A stretch of 64,000 nt of DNA from Gemmatirosa kalamazoonensis (GTDB lineage: Bacteria > Gemmatimonadota > Gemmatimonadetes > Gemmatimonadales > Gemmatimonadaceae), in the NCBI RefSeq assembly GCF_000522985.1, contig NZ_CP007128.1, forward strand, positions 434,001-498,000, written 5' to 3'. Below are positions 52,960-61,500 of this stretch, one piece after another. Every line of letters starts with the position of its first letter. Positions within the stretch are counted from its first letter, which is position 1. Made by a program: the position numbers and the translations under genes. The notes under the pieces were generated by a model. The model had not been told where the DNA came from. It ran no database searches and saw only the letters and a program-made list of their open reading frames with translations.

Positions 52960-53670
52960 ATGTCGTCGCAGGATCCCACCTCCGCCCGCGCGGCCGCTCC
53001 CTCGGCGCCCCCCGCCGCGTACACCCTCACGCTGTTCGATCGACAGGGGCCCGACGCCGTGATCGGCATCCGCGCCACCGTGTGGGGCGTCATCGCCGGC
53101 ACGATCACGACCGGGCTCGGGCTCGGCGCGTCGATGATCCCACCGACGCCGGCGCACGCGTTCCTGCGCAGCCTCGCGGCGGGCGTCGTGACCGGCGTGG
53201 CGACCGCGGTGATCGTGCGCTCACTGTCGGACGCGGCGGGCCGCGCGTTCCTGTCGATCGTCCAGCCGAGCGGCGCGAGCTGCCCCGCGGAGCCCGAGTA
53301 CTCGCGGCTCCAAGCGCTCGCCGCGAAGGGGGACGTCGCCGGCGCGCTCGCCGGCTACGAAGCCATCATCCAGGCGCAGCCCGGCGAGTCGATCGCGCGG
53401 CTGCACGCGGCCGAGCTGCTCGTGCTCGCCCGCGATCCGGCGCGCGCCGAAGCGCTGCTGCGCGAGGTGCAGCGTCACCCCGCGCGCACCGAGGCGCACG
53501 ACCTGCGCGCGTCGAACCGTCTCGTGGATCTCTATCTCGGCCCGCTCGGCGAGCCCCGAAAAGCGCTGCGCGAGCTGCGCCGCCTCGCCGACGCGCATGC
53601 CGGCACCGCGGTGGGCGACGGGGCGCGCGAGGCGATCGAGCGGATCAAGGGGGAGCTGGAGCCAGTCTGA
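52960..53670 (+). CDS. Membrane-anchored TPR-like protein
   Basis: A 236-residue protein with two hydrophobic segments (TVWGVIAGTITTGLGLGASM and SLAAGVVTGVATAVIV). A helical C-terminal domain of TPR type follows (YSRLQALAAKGDVAGALAGY, RLHAAELLVLARDPARAEAL). The start ATG 52960 lacks a clear ribosome site. The role is not known; such proteins usually act as scaffolds. Confidence 0.75.
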   Translation: MSSQDPTSARAAAPSAPPAAYTLTLFDRQGPDAVIGIRATVWGVIAGTITTGLGLGASMIPPTPAHAFLRSLAAGVVTGVATAVIVRSLSDAAGRAFLSIVQPSGASCPAEPEYSRLQALAAKGDVAGALAGYEAIIQAQPGESIARLHAAELLVLARDPARAEALLREVQRHPARTEAHDLRASNRLVDLYLGPLGEPRKALRELRRLADAHAGTAVGDGAREAIERIKGELEPV

Positions 53671-53750
53671 GGACGCGTCGTCTGCATCGCGTTACCACGC
53701 TATCCATCGAGCGTATCGAGAGGACGGGAACGCGATGACCGGGATGCGCC

Positions 53751-56426
53751 CTACGATCGCAGCACCGCGTGCGGCTCCACCGCGCTCGCCCGCCGCGCCG
53801 GCACGAGACACGCCGCGAGCGCCACCGCGCCGAGCGCGACGACGACCACGGTGTAGGTGAGTGGGTCGGTCGGCTGCACGCCGAAGAGCAGCGACGCGAG
53901 CGCGCGGCTCCCCGCGGCAGCGAGCGCGAGACCGAGCATCATGCCGACGGCGGCGAGCCGCGCGCCCTGTTGGAGCACGAGCGCCAGCACGTCGCGTCGC
54001 CGCGCGCCGATGGCGAGACGGACCGCGATCTCCGCCGTGCGCTGCGCGACGAGGTACGCGAGCACGCCGTAGATGCCGACCGCGGCGAGCGTCAGCGCGA
54101 GGAGCGCGAACGCCGAGAAGAGCAGCGTCGCGAACCGGTTCTGGGCCGACGCGATGCGCCGCAGGTCGTCGTACGTGCGCAGGTCGTACACCGGAAGCGT
54201 CGGGTCGACGGCGGCGACGGCGCGGCGCACGTTAGGCAGCACCGGCCCGGCGTCGCCGACCGTGCGCGCCACGAGCGTGATGCCGTTGCCGAACCAGATC
54301 CACGTCTGCGGCGGTGTCTGCTCGTACGGCACGTACATCTCGTCGCGCGGCGGGTCGGTGAGGTAGTGCCGCACGTCGCGCGACACGCCGACCACCTCAC
54401 GCCACACGCGCACGCCGTCGCCCACGCAGCACGAGAAGCGCTTGCCGAGCGCGCTCTCGTTCGGCCACAGGCGCCGCGCGAGCGACGCGCTGATGATCGC
54501 GACCGGCGGCGCGCCCGCGCGGTCGTCGGGCGTGAACGTGCGCCCGCGGACGATGGAGATCCCCATCGTCTCGAAGTAGCCGGGCGTCACGATGCGGAAG
54601 TCGGCGTACGGCGCCTGCCCCGCCGGATACTCGCGCCCCTCGACGTGCACCTCGGCGTCGGGGCCGTTGTCGGCGAGCGGCAGCGACGTCGACGCGGCCA
54701 CCGACTGCACGCCGGGCAGCGCGCGCAGGCGATCGAGGAGGCGCGCGGCGCCGGCGGTGAGGTGCTCGGGCGTGTCGTAGCGTGTGCCGGCGAGGGTGAC
54801 GTGCGCCGAGACCAACCGGTCGGCCCGGAAGCCGAGGTCCACGCGACCGAGGTTGCGCGCGCTGCGCACGAACAGCCCCGCGCCGGCGAGCAGCGCGAGC
54901 GCGAGCGCGATCTGCCCCACGACGAGCGCGCTCCGCATGCGGTCGCGCGGCGTCGCCCCCGCGTCGCGCCCACCCGCCCGGAGCGTCTGCGGCGAGCCGC
55001 CGCGCACCCCGCGCGCCGCGGACAGCGCGCCGAGCAGCATGCCGCTCACGAGCGTCGGCACGACGGCGAACAGCAGCGCCGCGGCGGCCGCCGTGCCCTC
55101 GCTCAGCCGCGGCACCCCCGCCGGAGCGACGGCGAGCAGGGCGCGCACCGTGATGCGCGCGACGAGCAGCGCCGCGACGCCGCCGGCCAGCGCGAGCACC
55201 ATCGCCTCGGTGACGAGCTGCCGCATCACGCGCGCGCGCCCCGCGCCTAACGCGACGCGGATCGCCAGCTCCTTGCGGCGCCCGCTCAGCCGCGCGAGGA
55301 GCAGCCCGGCGACGTTGAGGCAGGCCAGCAGCAGGATGAAGCCGACCGCGCCGAGCAGCACCGCGAGCTGTCGCCGGTAGTACTCGGCGAGGTCCTCGCG
55401 GTAGTCGATGACGCGCGCCGAGCGAGCGACCATGTCGGTCGGATGCAGCGCGGCGATCTCGCGCGAGACGCGCTCCATGTCGCGCTGCGCGGCCTCGATC
55501 GACACGCCGGGGCGCAGCGTACCGAAGACCGTGAGCCAGTGGTCGGAGAAGATCGCCTCGTCCTTCGCCGTCAGCACGAGCGGCACCCAGAGCCGCTCCG
55601 CGTCGTCCTGCAGCGTGAAGCCGTCGGGCGCCACGCCGACGACGGTGTACGGCTGGTCGTTCAGACGGATCGCGCGTCCGACGATCTTCGGATCGCCGCC
55701 GAATCGCTCGACGTAGAGCGCGTGGCTGAGGACGACGACGTGATCGCGGCCAGGCTGTGCCTCCTCGGGGAGGAAGTAGCGCCCGGCCTCGGGCTTCATG
55801 ACGTGCGTGCGGAACAGACTCGGCGTCGCGATCGCGCCGACCACGCGCTCCGCGTCGCCCTCCGGCCCCGAGAGGTTGAAGCTCGTCCACGTCTGCGCGG
55901 ACAGCGCCTCGAACGCACGGTTGCGGCGGACCCACTCCGTGTACTGCCCGGGCCCTGCGCCGGTGCGCGAGCCGCCCTGCGTCTCCGTCACCACCGTCAT
56001 GCGATCCGCCGCGACGTAGGGGAGCGGGCGCAGGAGCACCGCGTACACGACCCCGAAGATCGCGGCGTTCGCGCCGATCCCGAGCGCGAGCGTGAGCACG
56101 GAGACGAGCGCCACGATCGGGTTGCGGCGGAGCCCACGGAGCGCGAGGCGCGCGTCGGCGCCCACGGTGCCTAACAGCTCGAGCGCGCGGCGGCGCGGCG
56201 CGTCCGACTCGTCGATCGCGACGACCGACCGCTTCAGCGCGTCGAGGTCGCCGATGCGCTGCGCGGCCTCGCGGCGCGCGGCGTCGGGCGCGAGCCCCGC
56301 GGCAACGAGATCGGCGACGCGCTGCTCGAGGTGGAACGCGAGCTCGTCGTCGACGTCGGCGGCTGCGTCGGGGCCCCAGAAGCGGCGATAGCGTCGCCAG
56401 AGCGGGACCTTCGACTCCGCGCTCAC
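53751..56426 (-). CDS. ADOP-type FtsX-like ABC permease
   Basis: An 891-residue permease starting at GTG 56426, which overlaps the PadR stop in GTGA. It opens with VPLWRRYRRFWGPDAAADVD and DDELAFHLEQRVADLVAAG. Helix 1 ([20 protein letters not shown]) precedes the first periplasmic domain. Then come a central FtsX block (LLGAVGFILLLACLNVAGLL), a second periplasmic domain containing the pair CC (in KRFSCCVGDG), and a C-terminal block ending EPHAVLRS. The family is the same as at 14059 and 28010. Substrate unknown. Confidence 0.9.
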   Translation of the reverse strand: MSAESKVPLWRRYRRFWGPDAAADVDDELAFHLEQRVADLVAAGLAPDAARREAAQRIGDLDALKRSVVAIDESDAPRRRALELLGTVGADARLALRGLRRNPIVALVSVLTLALGIGANAAIFGVVYAVLLRPLPYVAADRMTVVTETQGGSRTGAGPGQYTEWVRRNRAFEALSAQTWTSFNLSGPEGDAERVVGAIATPSLFRTHVMKPEAGRYFLPEEAQPGRDHVVVLSHALYVERFGGDPKIVGRAIRLNDQPYTVVGVAPDGFTLQDDAERLWVPLVLTAKDEAIFSDHWLTVFGTLRPGVSIEAAQRDMERVSREIAALHPTDMVARSARVIDYREDLAEYYRRQLAVLLGAVGFILLLACLNVAGLLLARLSGRRKELAIRVALGAGRARVMRQLVTEAMVLALAGGVAALLVARITVRALLAVAPAGVPRLSEGTAAAAALLFAVVPTLVSGMLLGALSAARGVRGGSPQTLRAGGRDAGATPRDRMRSALVVGQIALALALLAGAGLFVRSARNLGRVDLGFRADRLVSAHVTLAGTRYDTPEHLTAGAARLLDRLRALPGVQSVAASTSLPLADNGPDAEVHVEGREYPAGQAPYADFRIVTPGYFETMGISIVRGRTFTPDDRAGAPPVAIISASLARRLWPNESALGKRFSCCVGDGVRVWREVVGVSRDVRHYLTDPPRDEMYVPYEQTPPQTWIWFGNGITLVARTVGDAGPVLPNVRRAVAAVDPTLPVYDLRTYDDLRRIASAQNRFATLLFSAFALLALTLAAVGIYGVLAYLVAQRTAEIAVRLAIGARRRDVLALVLQQGARLAAVGMMLGLALAAAGSRALASLLFGVQPTDPLTYTVVVVALGAVALAACLVPARRASAVEPHAVLRS

Positions 56427-56752
56427 GGCGTGCTGGCCTCGAGGACCCGGCCGATCGAGGCGACGAGATACGACCAGCGCTGCGTCTGGCTGGCGAGCTG
56501 TCGACGTCCCTCGTCGGTGAGCACGTAGTACTTCGCGCGGCGGTTGTTCTCGGTCTGCCGCCAGTCGGGGGCGATCCAGCCGCGCTTCTCCATGCGGTGG
56601 AGCGCGGGGTAGAGCGACCCTTCCTCGACGATGAGCGAGTCGTCGCTGGTGCGCTCGATCCATCGGCCGACGCCGTAGCCGTGCATCGGCCCCCAGGTGA
56701 GGGTCTTGAGGACGAGGGTCTCGAGGGTGCCCTGCGGCAGGTCGACGCGCAT
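56423..56752 (-). CDS. PadR-family transcriptional regulator
   Basis: A 109-residue winged-helix protein with PQGTLETLVLKTL, HGYGVGRWIE, EEGSLYPALHRMEKRGWIAP and ENNRRAKYYVLTDEG. The ATG at 56752 has GGGGAG seven bases upstream. It is translationally coupled to the ADOP gene (GTGA overlap). Upstream, CCCTAGTT occurs twice as a direct repeat (56763-56770 and 56798-56805), flanking the -10 region, and may be its operator. Confidence 0.92.
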   Translation of the reverse strand: MRVDLPQGTLETLVLKTLTWGPMHGYGVGRWIERTSDDSLIVEEGSLYPALHRMEKRGWIAPDWRQTENNRRAKYYVLTDEGRRQLASQTQRWSYLVASIGRVLEASTP

Positions 56753-56782
56753 CGCCGTTCTCCCCTAGTTGAACTGGGGGAC

Positions 56783-56811
56783 ACGATAGGGCCGCTACCC
56801 TAGTTCGGCAA
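56783..56811 (-). promoter_or_regulatory. Predicted promoter of the third PadR-ADOP unit
   Basis: On the minus strand TTGCCG (56811-56806) and TATCGT (56788-56783) are 17 bases apart. They are flanked by the direct repeat CCCTAGTT. Layout and downstream GTCC...CTAGGG block match the promoter at 17121-17149. Confidence 0.6.
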
Positions 56812-56950
56812 GGGTAAGCCGCGGCCGGGACTAGGTACTGGGGGGCTCCCCCCCCTTCGCCCAGAGTACGCTGCCGCGAGCGTCGCCGCCGTACCATTCG
56901 AGCGCAACATCCTGCCAGCCCGACGCGGTGCGTCACGTTAGGTTCGCGGC

Positions 56951-58114
56951 ATGCCCCACATCGAGACCCTCGCCGTCCACGCCGGTGCCCCCGCGTCGCG
57001 CGACGCGGGCGCCGTCACCGCCCCGATCCACCTCACGACCACGTTCGAGCGGGAGCCCGACGGGAGCTACCCCGCCGGCCACGTCTACGCCCGCACGACG
57101 AACCCGAACCGCGCGGAGCTGGAGCGGTGCCTCGCGGCGCTCGACGGCGGCGCCGACGCCGCGGCGTTCGCCTCCGGCCAGGCGGCGACGACGGCGGTGT
57201 TCCAGGCGCTGGGCCCCGACGCTCACGTCGTCGCGGCGGCGGACACGTACTTCGGCACGGGGCTCGTGCTGCGCGAGATCTTCGCGCGGTGGGGCCTGTC
57301 GGTGGCGTTCGTCGACGCGACCGACCTCGACGCGGTGAGCGCCGCGCTCGGGCGCGCGCCGGAACGCGCCCGCCGGCTCGTGTGGATCGAGACGCCGTCG
57401 AACCCGCTGCTCCGCATCACCGACATCGCGGCGGTCGTCGAGCGCGCGCGGCGCGCCGGCGCGCTCGTGGCGTGCGACAACACGTGGGCGACGCCGGTGC
57501 TCTCGCGTCCGCTCGCGTTCGGCGCCGACCTCGTGATGCACTCGACGACGAAGTACCTCGGTGGCCACTCCGACCTCACGGGCGGCGTGATCGTGACGCG
57601 CACGCTCGCCGGCGACGCCGGCGCGCTGTTCGCCGCCGTGCGTGCCGTGCAGCAGCGCGCCGGCGCGGTGCCGTCGCCGTTCGACTGCTGGCTGCTGCTG
57701 CGCGGCGTGCGCACGGTCGCGCTCCGCGTCCGCGCGCAGTCGGCGAACGCGCTCGCGGTCGCGCGCTTCCTCGCGGACCACCCGGCGGTGGAGGCGGTGC
57801 ACTATCCGGGTCTCCCGACGCACCCGGGCCACGCGATCGCCGAGCGCCAGATGTGCGCCGACGGCGAGCCGCGCTTCGGCGGCATGCTCTCGGTGCAGAT
57901 CCGAGGCGGCCGCGACGCGGCGATGCGCCTCGCCGCACGCTGCCGCGTCTTCACGCGCGCCACGAGCCTCGGCGGCGTCGAGAGCCTCATCGAGCACCGC
58001 GCGTCGAACGAGCACCCGGAGACGACGACGCCGCAGAACCTGCTGCGGGTCTCGATCGGGATCGAGCACGCGGACGATCTCGTCGCGGATCTCGCGCAGG
58101 CGCTGGAGATGTGA
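56951..58114 (+). CDS. Cystathionine gamma-lyase/synthase family PLP enzyme
   Basis: A 387-residue member of the Cys/Met-metabolism PLP family. It shows ETLAVHAGAPASRDAGAVTA, PIHLTTTFEREPDGSY, the YARTTNPNR cofactor-neighbour motif, ASGQAATTAVFQALG, the PLP-binding Lys201 in MHSTTKYLGGHSD and SLGGVESLIEHRAS near the end. It acts in transsulfuration or methionine synthesis; gamma-lyase, beta-lyase and gamma-synthase cannot be separated by eye. It stands alone, diverging from the PadR unit. Confidence 0.92.
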   Translation: MPHIETLAVHAGAPASRDAGAVTAPIHLTTTFEREPDGSYPAGHVYARTTNPNRAELERCLAALDGGADAAAFASGQAATTAVFQALGPDAHVVAAADTYFGTGLVLREIFARWGLSVAFVDATDLDAVSAALGRAPERARRLVWIETPSNPLLRITDIAAVVERARRAGALVACDNTWATPVLSRPLAFGADLVMHSTTKYLGGHSDLTGGVIVTRTLAGDAGALFAAVRAVQQRAGAVPSPFDCWLLLRGVRTVALRVRAQSANALAVARFLADHPAVEAVHYPGLPTHPGHAIAERQMCADGEPRFGGMLSVQIRGGRDAAMRLAARCRVFTRATSLGGVESLIEHRASNEHPETTTPQNLLRVSIGIEHADDLVADLAQALEM

Positions 58115-58128
58115 CGACACCGGTCGGG

Positions 58129-58210
58129 GTCTCACGCGGAGGCGCGGAGGACGCGGAGAACTACCAGAGCAGTTGGTGTTCTCCGCGTGCTCCGCGCCTC
58201 CGCGTGAGAC
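58129..58210. repeat. CGCGGAGG-unit hairpin between convergent genes
   Basis: The left arm GTCTCACGCGGAGGCGCGGA...ACTACCA (58129-58166) pairs with the right arm TTGGTGTTCTCCGCG...GTGAGAC (58173-58210). It is built from 8-9-base CGCGGAGG(A) units. It lies between the stops at 58114 and 58214. The loop-side box GTTGGTGTTCTCC (58172-58184) is shared with the elements at 12583 and 38191. Confidence 0.85.
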
Positions 58211-58213
58211 GGA

Positions 58214-59383
58214 TCAGCCCCGGACCTGCGCCGCGACGCGGTCCAGGTCCGCCACGTTAGGCACCTTGCCCTGCGCGAGCCGCAGCGACCCGCCGCCCTT
58301 CCCGCCCACTTGCGCGAGCGCCTCCTTCAGCACCGCGCCCGCGTCCACCCCACTGTCCGCCGCCGCGGCCACGAGCACCGCCGGCGGCTCCGCGCCTAAC
58401 GCGACGAACACCCCGCCCGGCCGCTCCGCCACCGCGAGCGCGAGCGCCCGTAGCTCGTCCACCTTCCCCGGCACGCGCTGCACGATCCACCGTGCGCCGC
58501 GCGCGTCGGGCACCGCCGCGGCGACGAGCGACTCGGCGCGCAGCGCGGCGAGATCCTTCGTGAGCCGCTCGACGCTGCCCAGCGCATCGCGCAGCGCCTC
58601 GGCCTGCGCGCGCGCCGTCGCCGGTGCCTGGTCCACGCTGGTGGAGAACGCGGCCGCGACGTCGGCGAGCGCGTCGTAGTCGGCGCGCGCGCGGCGCGCG
58701 GCGCGCAGGCCACACACGAACTCCACCCGCGCGTTCTGTCGGATGCGCTCCACGCGTCGCAGCAGCACCGCGCCGATGCGTGCCGTCGAGCGCACGTGGG
58801 TGCCGCCGCACGCGCTCCGGTCCACGCCGTCGATCGACACGACGCGGATCTCCCCGGTGCGCCCGGTCGGCTTGCGCAGCCCGGTCGCCGCGGCCGCATC
58901 CTCGAACGTCACCGCCACGGGCACGTCGGCGGCGACGAGCGCGTTCGCGCGCGCCTCCACGGCGACCAGCCCGTCGCGATCCACCGTGCCGCCGGCGAGC
59001 TCGATCGTCGACAGTGCGGGCCCGAAGTGCACGCTCGCGGTCTCGGCGCCTAACAGATCCGCGAACACGGCGCTCAGCAGGTGCTGCCCCGTGTGCTGCT
59101 GCATGTGATCGACGCGTCGCGCGGCGTCCACCGCGCCGTCGACCGTCGCGCCGACGTCGAGGGCGAGCGGCGCCGCGAGCACGTGCGCCACGCGCTCGTC
59201 CTCGTCCACCACGTCGACGACCGGCACGTCGCCGAGCGTGCCGACGTCGTGCGGCTGGCCGCCGGAGGTCGGATAGAAGGCCGTGCGGTCGAGGTAGACG
59301 CGCCGCCCGTCCTCCGCGAGGTCCACGACGCGAGCCGAGAACGCGACGCACTCGGCGTCGGTGTAATAGATGCGAGTCGTCAT
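58214..59383 (-). CDS. AlaX-type alanyl-tRNA editing protein with DHHA1 domain
   Basis: A 389-residue homologue of the editing half of alanyl-tRNA synthetase. The N-terminus has the second-additional-domain-like YYTDAECVAFSARVVDL and FYPTSGGQPHDVGTL. Zinc/editing motifs are HTGQH and CGGTH; AARIGAVLL-type linker segments follow. A C-terminal DHHA1-like domain (residues ~270-389, with GGKGGGSLRLAQGK) completes it. There is no aminoacylation domain. Such proteins deacylate Ser- or Gly-tRNA(Ala) in trans. The length fits the long AlaX-L class. Confidence 0.9.
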   Translation of the reverse strand: MTTRIYYTDAECVAFSARVVDLAEDGRRVYLDRTAFYPTSGGQPHDVGTLGDVPVVDVVDEDERVAHVLAAPLALDVGATVDGAVDAARRVDHMQQHTGQHLLSAVFADLLGAETASVHFGPALSTIELAGGTVDRDGLVAVEARANALVAADVPVAVTFEDAAAATGLRKPTGRTGEIRVVSIDGVDRSACGGTHVRSTARIGAVLLRRVERIRQNARVEFVCGLRAARRARADYDALADVAAAFSTSVDQAPATARAQAEALRDALGSVERLTKDLAALRAESLVAAAVPDARGARWIVQRVPGKVDELRALALAVAERPGGVFVALGAEPPAVLVAAAADSGVDAGAVLKEALAQVGGKGGGSLRLAQGKVPNVADLDRVAAQVRG

Positions 59384-59435
59384 GCGGCAGAATGTAAGAC
59401 GTGCCTCTCGGCGCGCCTCGCCTGCAGCGTGAGTC

Positions 59436-59510
59436 GACCGCAGCGGACGCAGAGGGCCGCAGAGGACACCGAGTGCAGTCCTCCGCGGCCCTCTGCGTCC
59501 GCTGCGGTTC
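59436..59510. repeat. CGCAGAGG-unit hairpin 3' of the SWIM gene
   Basis: The left arm GACCGCAGCGGACGCAGAGG...GAGGAC (59436-59467) pairs with the right arm GTCCTCCGCGGCCCTCTGCG...GCGGTTC (59478-59510). The arms are made of ~9-base CGCAGAGGG-type units. It lies 50 bases beyond the minus-strand stop at 59560. Confidence 0.85.
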
Positions 59511-59559
59511 GATCCCAGGAGGGAGTGCCCGACGTCGCCGCGTGCGGCGTCTTAGCTTG

Positions 59560-59913
59560 TCATGCGGCCTGCTTCCGCGTGGCGCTCGGCGCGAGCGCCC
59601 GCCACTTCCCGGCGAGTGCCGCGAGCGCCCGCACCACACGCTCGTCGCCCTCGCGGAGCAGTGCTGCGAGGATGTGCTTGCAGATCTGCTCGCGCCACAG
59701 ATGGTCGCCGCAGTCGCAGCGGGGGTGGGTACCGTCGTGCAGGTCGACCCAGTGCTCGGAGGAGCCGCCGAACACGCGATAGCGCCCCTGGCCCACCCGC
59801 TCGGCCCGCAGGTCGAGGCTCCGCTCGAGTCGATCCAGATCGATGCCGCCGAGGGCATCGAAGTCGATGAGCACTCCCACCGTGGATGGGATGCTCGAGA
59901 ACACCTGTGCCAC
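59560..59913 (-). CDS. SWIM zinc-finger protein
   Basis: A 117-residue protein with the SWIM motif CxCx(n)CxH (CDCGDHLWREQICKH, residues ~67-81), which binds one zinc and usually mediates DNA or protein contacts. The N-terminal ~60 residues (IDLDRLERSLDLRAERVGQG, YRVFGGSSEHWVDL) form the usual small beta domain. There is no helicase partner as in SWI2-linked SWIM proteins. The start is GTG 59913 with GGAGGT five bases upstream. Confidence 0.85.
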   Translation of the reverse strand: MAQVFSSIPSTVGVLIDFDALGGIDLDRLERSLDLRAERVGQGRYRVFGGSSEHWVDLHDGTHPRCDCGDHLWREQICKHILAALLREGDERVVRALAALAGKWRALAPSATRKQAA

Positions 59914-60091
59914 GTCCTACCTCCAGTCCAGGCTTAATCGTATGTCCGACAACACGTTGGCACGCCCTCTAGGTACCCCGCGGCGCGCTCCGGGTTCATC
60001 CGTCGGGGGACCGGCGGGAGGCACGAACGCTGCAGCCCGGAAAGCGCGGACAGGGCACGCGGGCCAGCCAACGGCAGGGGAGGGACGGCGG

Positions 60092-60688
60092 ATGCGGATG
60101 GACGTCGGGCGGATCGCCGCCCTTTCGGCGGTGCTCCTGGCGCTCGCGCCGGCGGGCGCGCAGGCGCAGCGTCGCCTGCTGGAGCGGCGGTCGCTGGAGG
60201 TGTTCGGCGCCCGCTACGCGCTGGCCGACAAGATCGGCACGGACAAGTCGAGCCTCGACGGAGTCGGCGCACGGCTCCAGTTCGAGCGCTACGATCCCGA
60301 CCGGCCGGCACGCAGTCTGTGGGGACGGACACGCGGCGGCCTGTTCGCCGCCTACACCACGAGCCAGGGCAGGCCCGAGCTCAGCACGCTGCACGTCGGC
60401 GTGCAGACCGATGCGAGCGTCCTGCCGCAGCCACTGGGCGGCGCGGTCGACCCGTTCATCTCGTTCGGGATCGGCGTCTTCCACACGTCGCGCCAGAACC
60501 TGCTGACGCAGATCGGCAACGGCCGCCGGATCAGGCGCACCGATTTCGCGTTCACGCCGGCGGTCGGCACCCGCATCGGCATGGTGGACCGGTTCGGGGC
60601 GCGGGTCGACCTGCGGGCCCCGTTCGTGTTCGGCACGTCCACGACGGCGAACTTCGTCGCCGAGGGCGGCATCTACTTCAGCTTCTGA
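60092..60688 (+). CDS. Exported outer-membrane beta-barrel-like protein
   Basis: A 198-residue protein with a signal peptide (IAALSAVLLALAPAGAQAQ). The mature part has alternating amphipathic strands and a terminal Phe (GGIYFSF), typical of outer-membrane barrels (VDPFISFGIGVFHT, AVGTRIGMVDRFGARVDL). The ATG at 60092 has GGAGGG about seven bases upstream. Function unknown. It starts a small plus-strand group with the next two genes. Confidence 0.75.
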   Translation: MRMDVGRIAALSAVLLALAPAGAQAQRRLLERRSLEVFGARYALADKIGTDKSSLDGVGARLQFERYDPDRPARSLWGRTRGGLFAAYTTSQGRPELSTLHVGVQTDASVLPQPLGGAVDPFISFGIGVFHTSRQNLLTQIGNGRRIRRTDFAFTPAVGTRIGMVDRFGARVDLRAPFVFGTSTTANFVAEGGIYFSF

Positions 60689-60701
60689 TCACGGAGACGC
60701 G

Positions 60702-60908
60702 ATGACGGAGCGACCGGAGAACGCGGCATCGGAGACGGCGGGATCGGATACCGCGGCAGCGGACACGGCGGCCGATACGGCGGCCGGCACGTCGGGGGCG
60801 CACGAGCCGCCGCATCCGCCGTTCGCCCGTTCGCCGGACGACTACACCGACCCGCCGGGACACCACCGGCGCGGCCCGCACGGCCCGGCGCTCGACGTCG
60901 GCGCATGA
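60702..60908 (+). CDS. Small disordered hypothetical protein
   Basis: A 68-residue low-complexity protein: an Ala/Thr/Asp repeat (DTAAADTAADTAAGTSG), then a Pro/His-rich tail (EPPHPPFARSPDD). GGAG precedes ATG 60702 and the stop overlaps the next start in ATGA, which supports translation. There is no signal peptide or helix. It may be only a spacer or regulator of the lipoprotein that follows. Confidence 0.5.
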   Translation: MTERPENAASETAGSDTAAADTAADTAAGTSGAHEPPHPPFARSPDDYTDPPGHHRRGPHGPALDVGA

Positions 60909-61420
60909 CCCGACCGCGCGCGATCGTCGCCGCCGTCGCCCTCGCGGCGTCGTGCGGCGGCGGCGGGAAGCCGGGCGACGACGCGCAGGCCGCCCCGCCG
61001 CCCATCCGGCCGGCCGCGCGCGCGACGACCGACGCGAAGGGATGCGTGCACGACGGCCGCTGGCGTCCATGCGCGCTCGTCGACCGCCTCGAGAAGGCGG
61101 GGCTCGTGGTGAAGCCGCAGGCGGACACCGTCCGCTACGAGTTCCTCGCCGTGCCCGGGCTGCACTACTCGGTGGGGCGGGGCGAGGTCCAAGCATTCTT
61201 CTACGACGACACCACGCGGCTGGCCCGCGACGTGGCAGCGCTCGACACGGTGCGCGTGACCCCCACCGGTACGCTCAGGCACTGGGACGTGCATCCCACG
61301 TTCGTGCGCTCGGGGAACCTCGTCGTGATCCTGCTGACGCTCAGCGAGACGCTCATGGAGCGGGTGCAGTTCGCCGTGCAGGCAGGGGCGCCGCAGCCCG
61401 AGCAGGCGGCCGTGCCGTAG
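60905..61420 (+). CDS. Lipoprotein of unknown function
   Basis: A 171-residue protein with a short lipoprotein leader (IVAAVALAASCGGGG, cysteine near residue 17). The mature domain is small and mixed alpha/beta (GCVHDGRWRPCALVDRLEKA, VPGLHYSVGRGEVQAFFYDD), with two cysteines that could pair. It overlaps the upstream gene by four bases. No family is recognised. Confidence 0.75.
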   Translation: MTRPRAIVAAVALAASCGGGGKPGDDAQAAPPPIRPAARATTDAKGCVHDGRWRPCALVDRLEKAGLVVKPQADTVRYEFLAVPGLHYSVGRGEVQAFFYDDTTRLARDVAALDTVRVTPTGTLRHWDVHPTFVRSGNLVVILLTLSETLMERVQFAVQAGAPQPEQAAVP

Positions 61421-61500
61421 CACAGAATTGCACAAAACGCAGCACGAGCGCGACAGTAGCACACAACAAATGCCGAATTCTGCGGAACGTCGTTCCGGCC

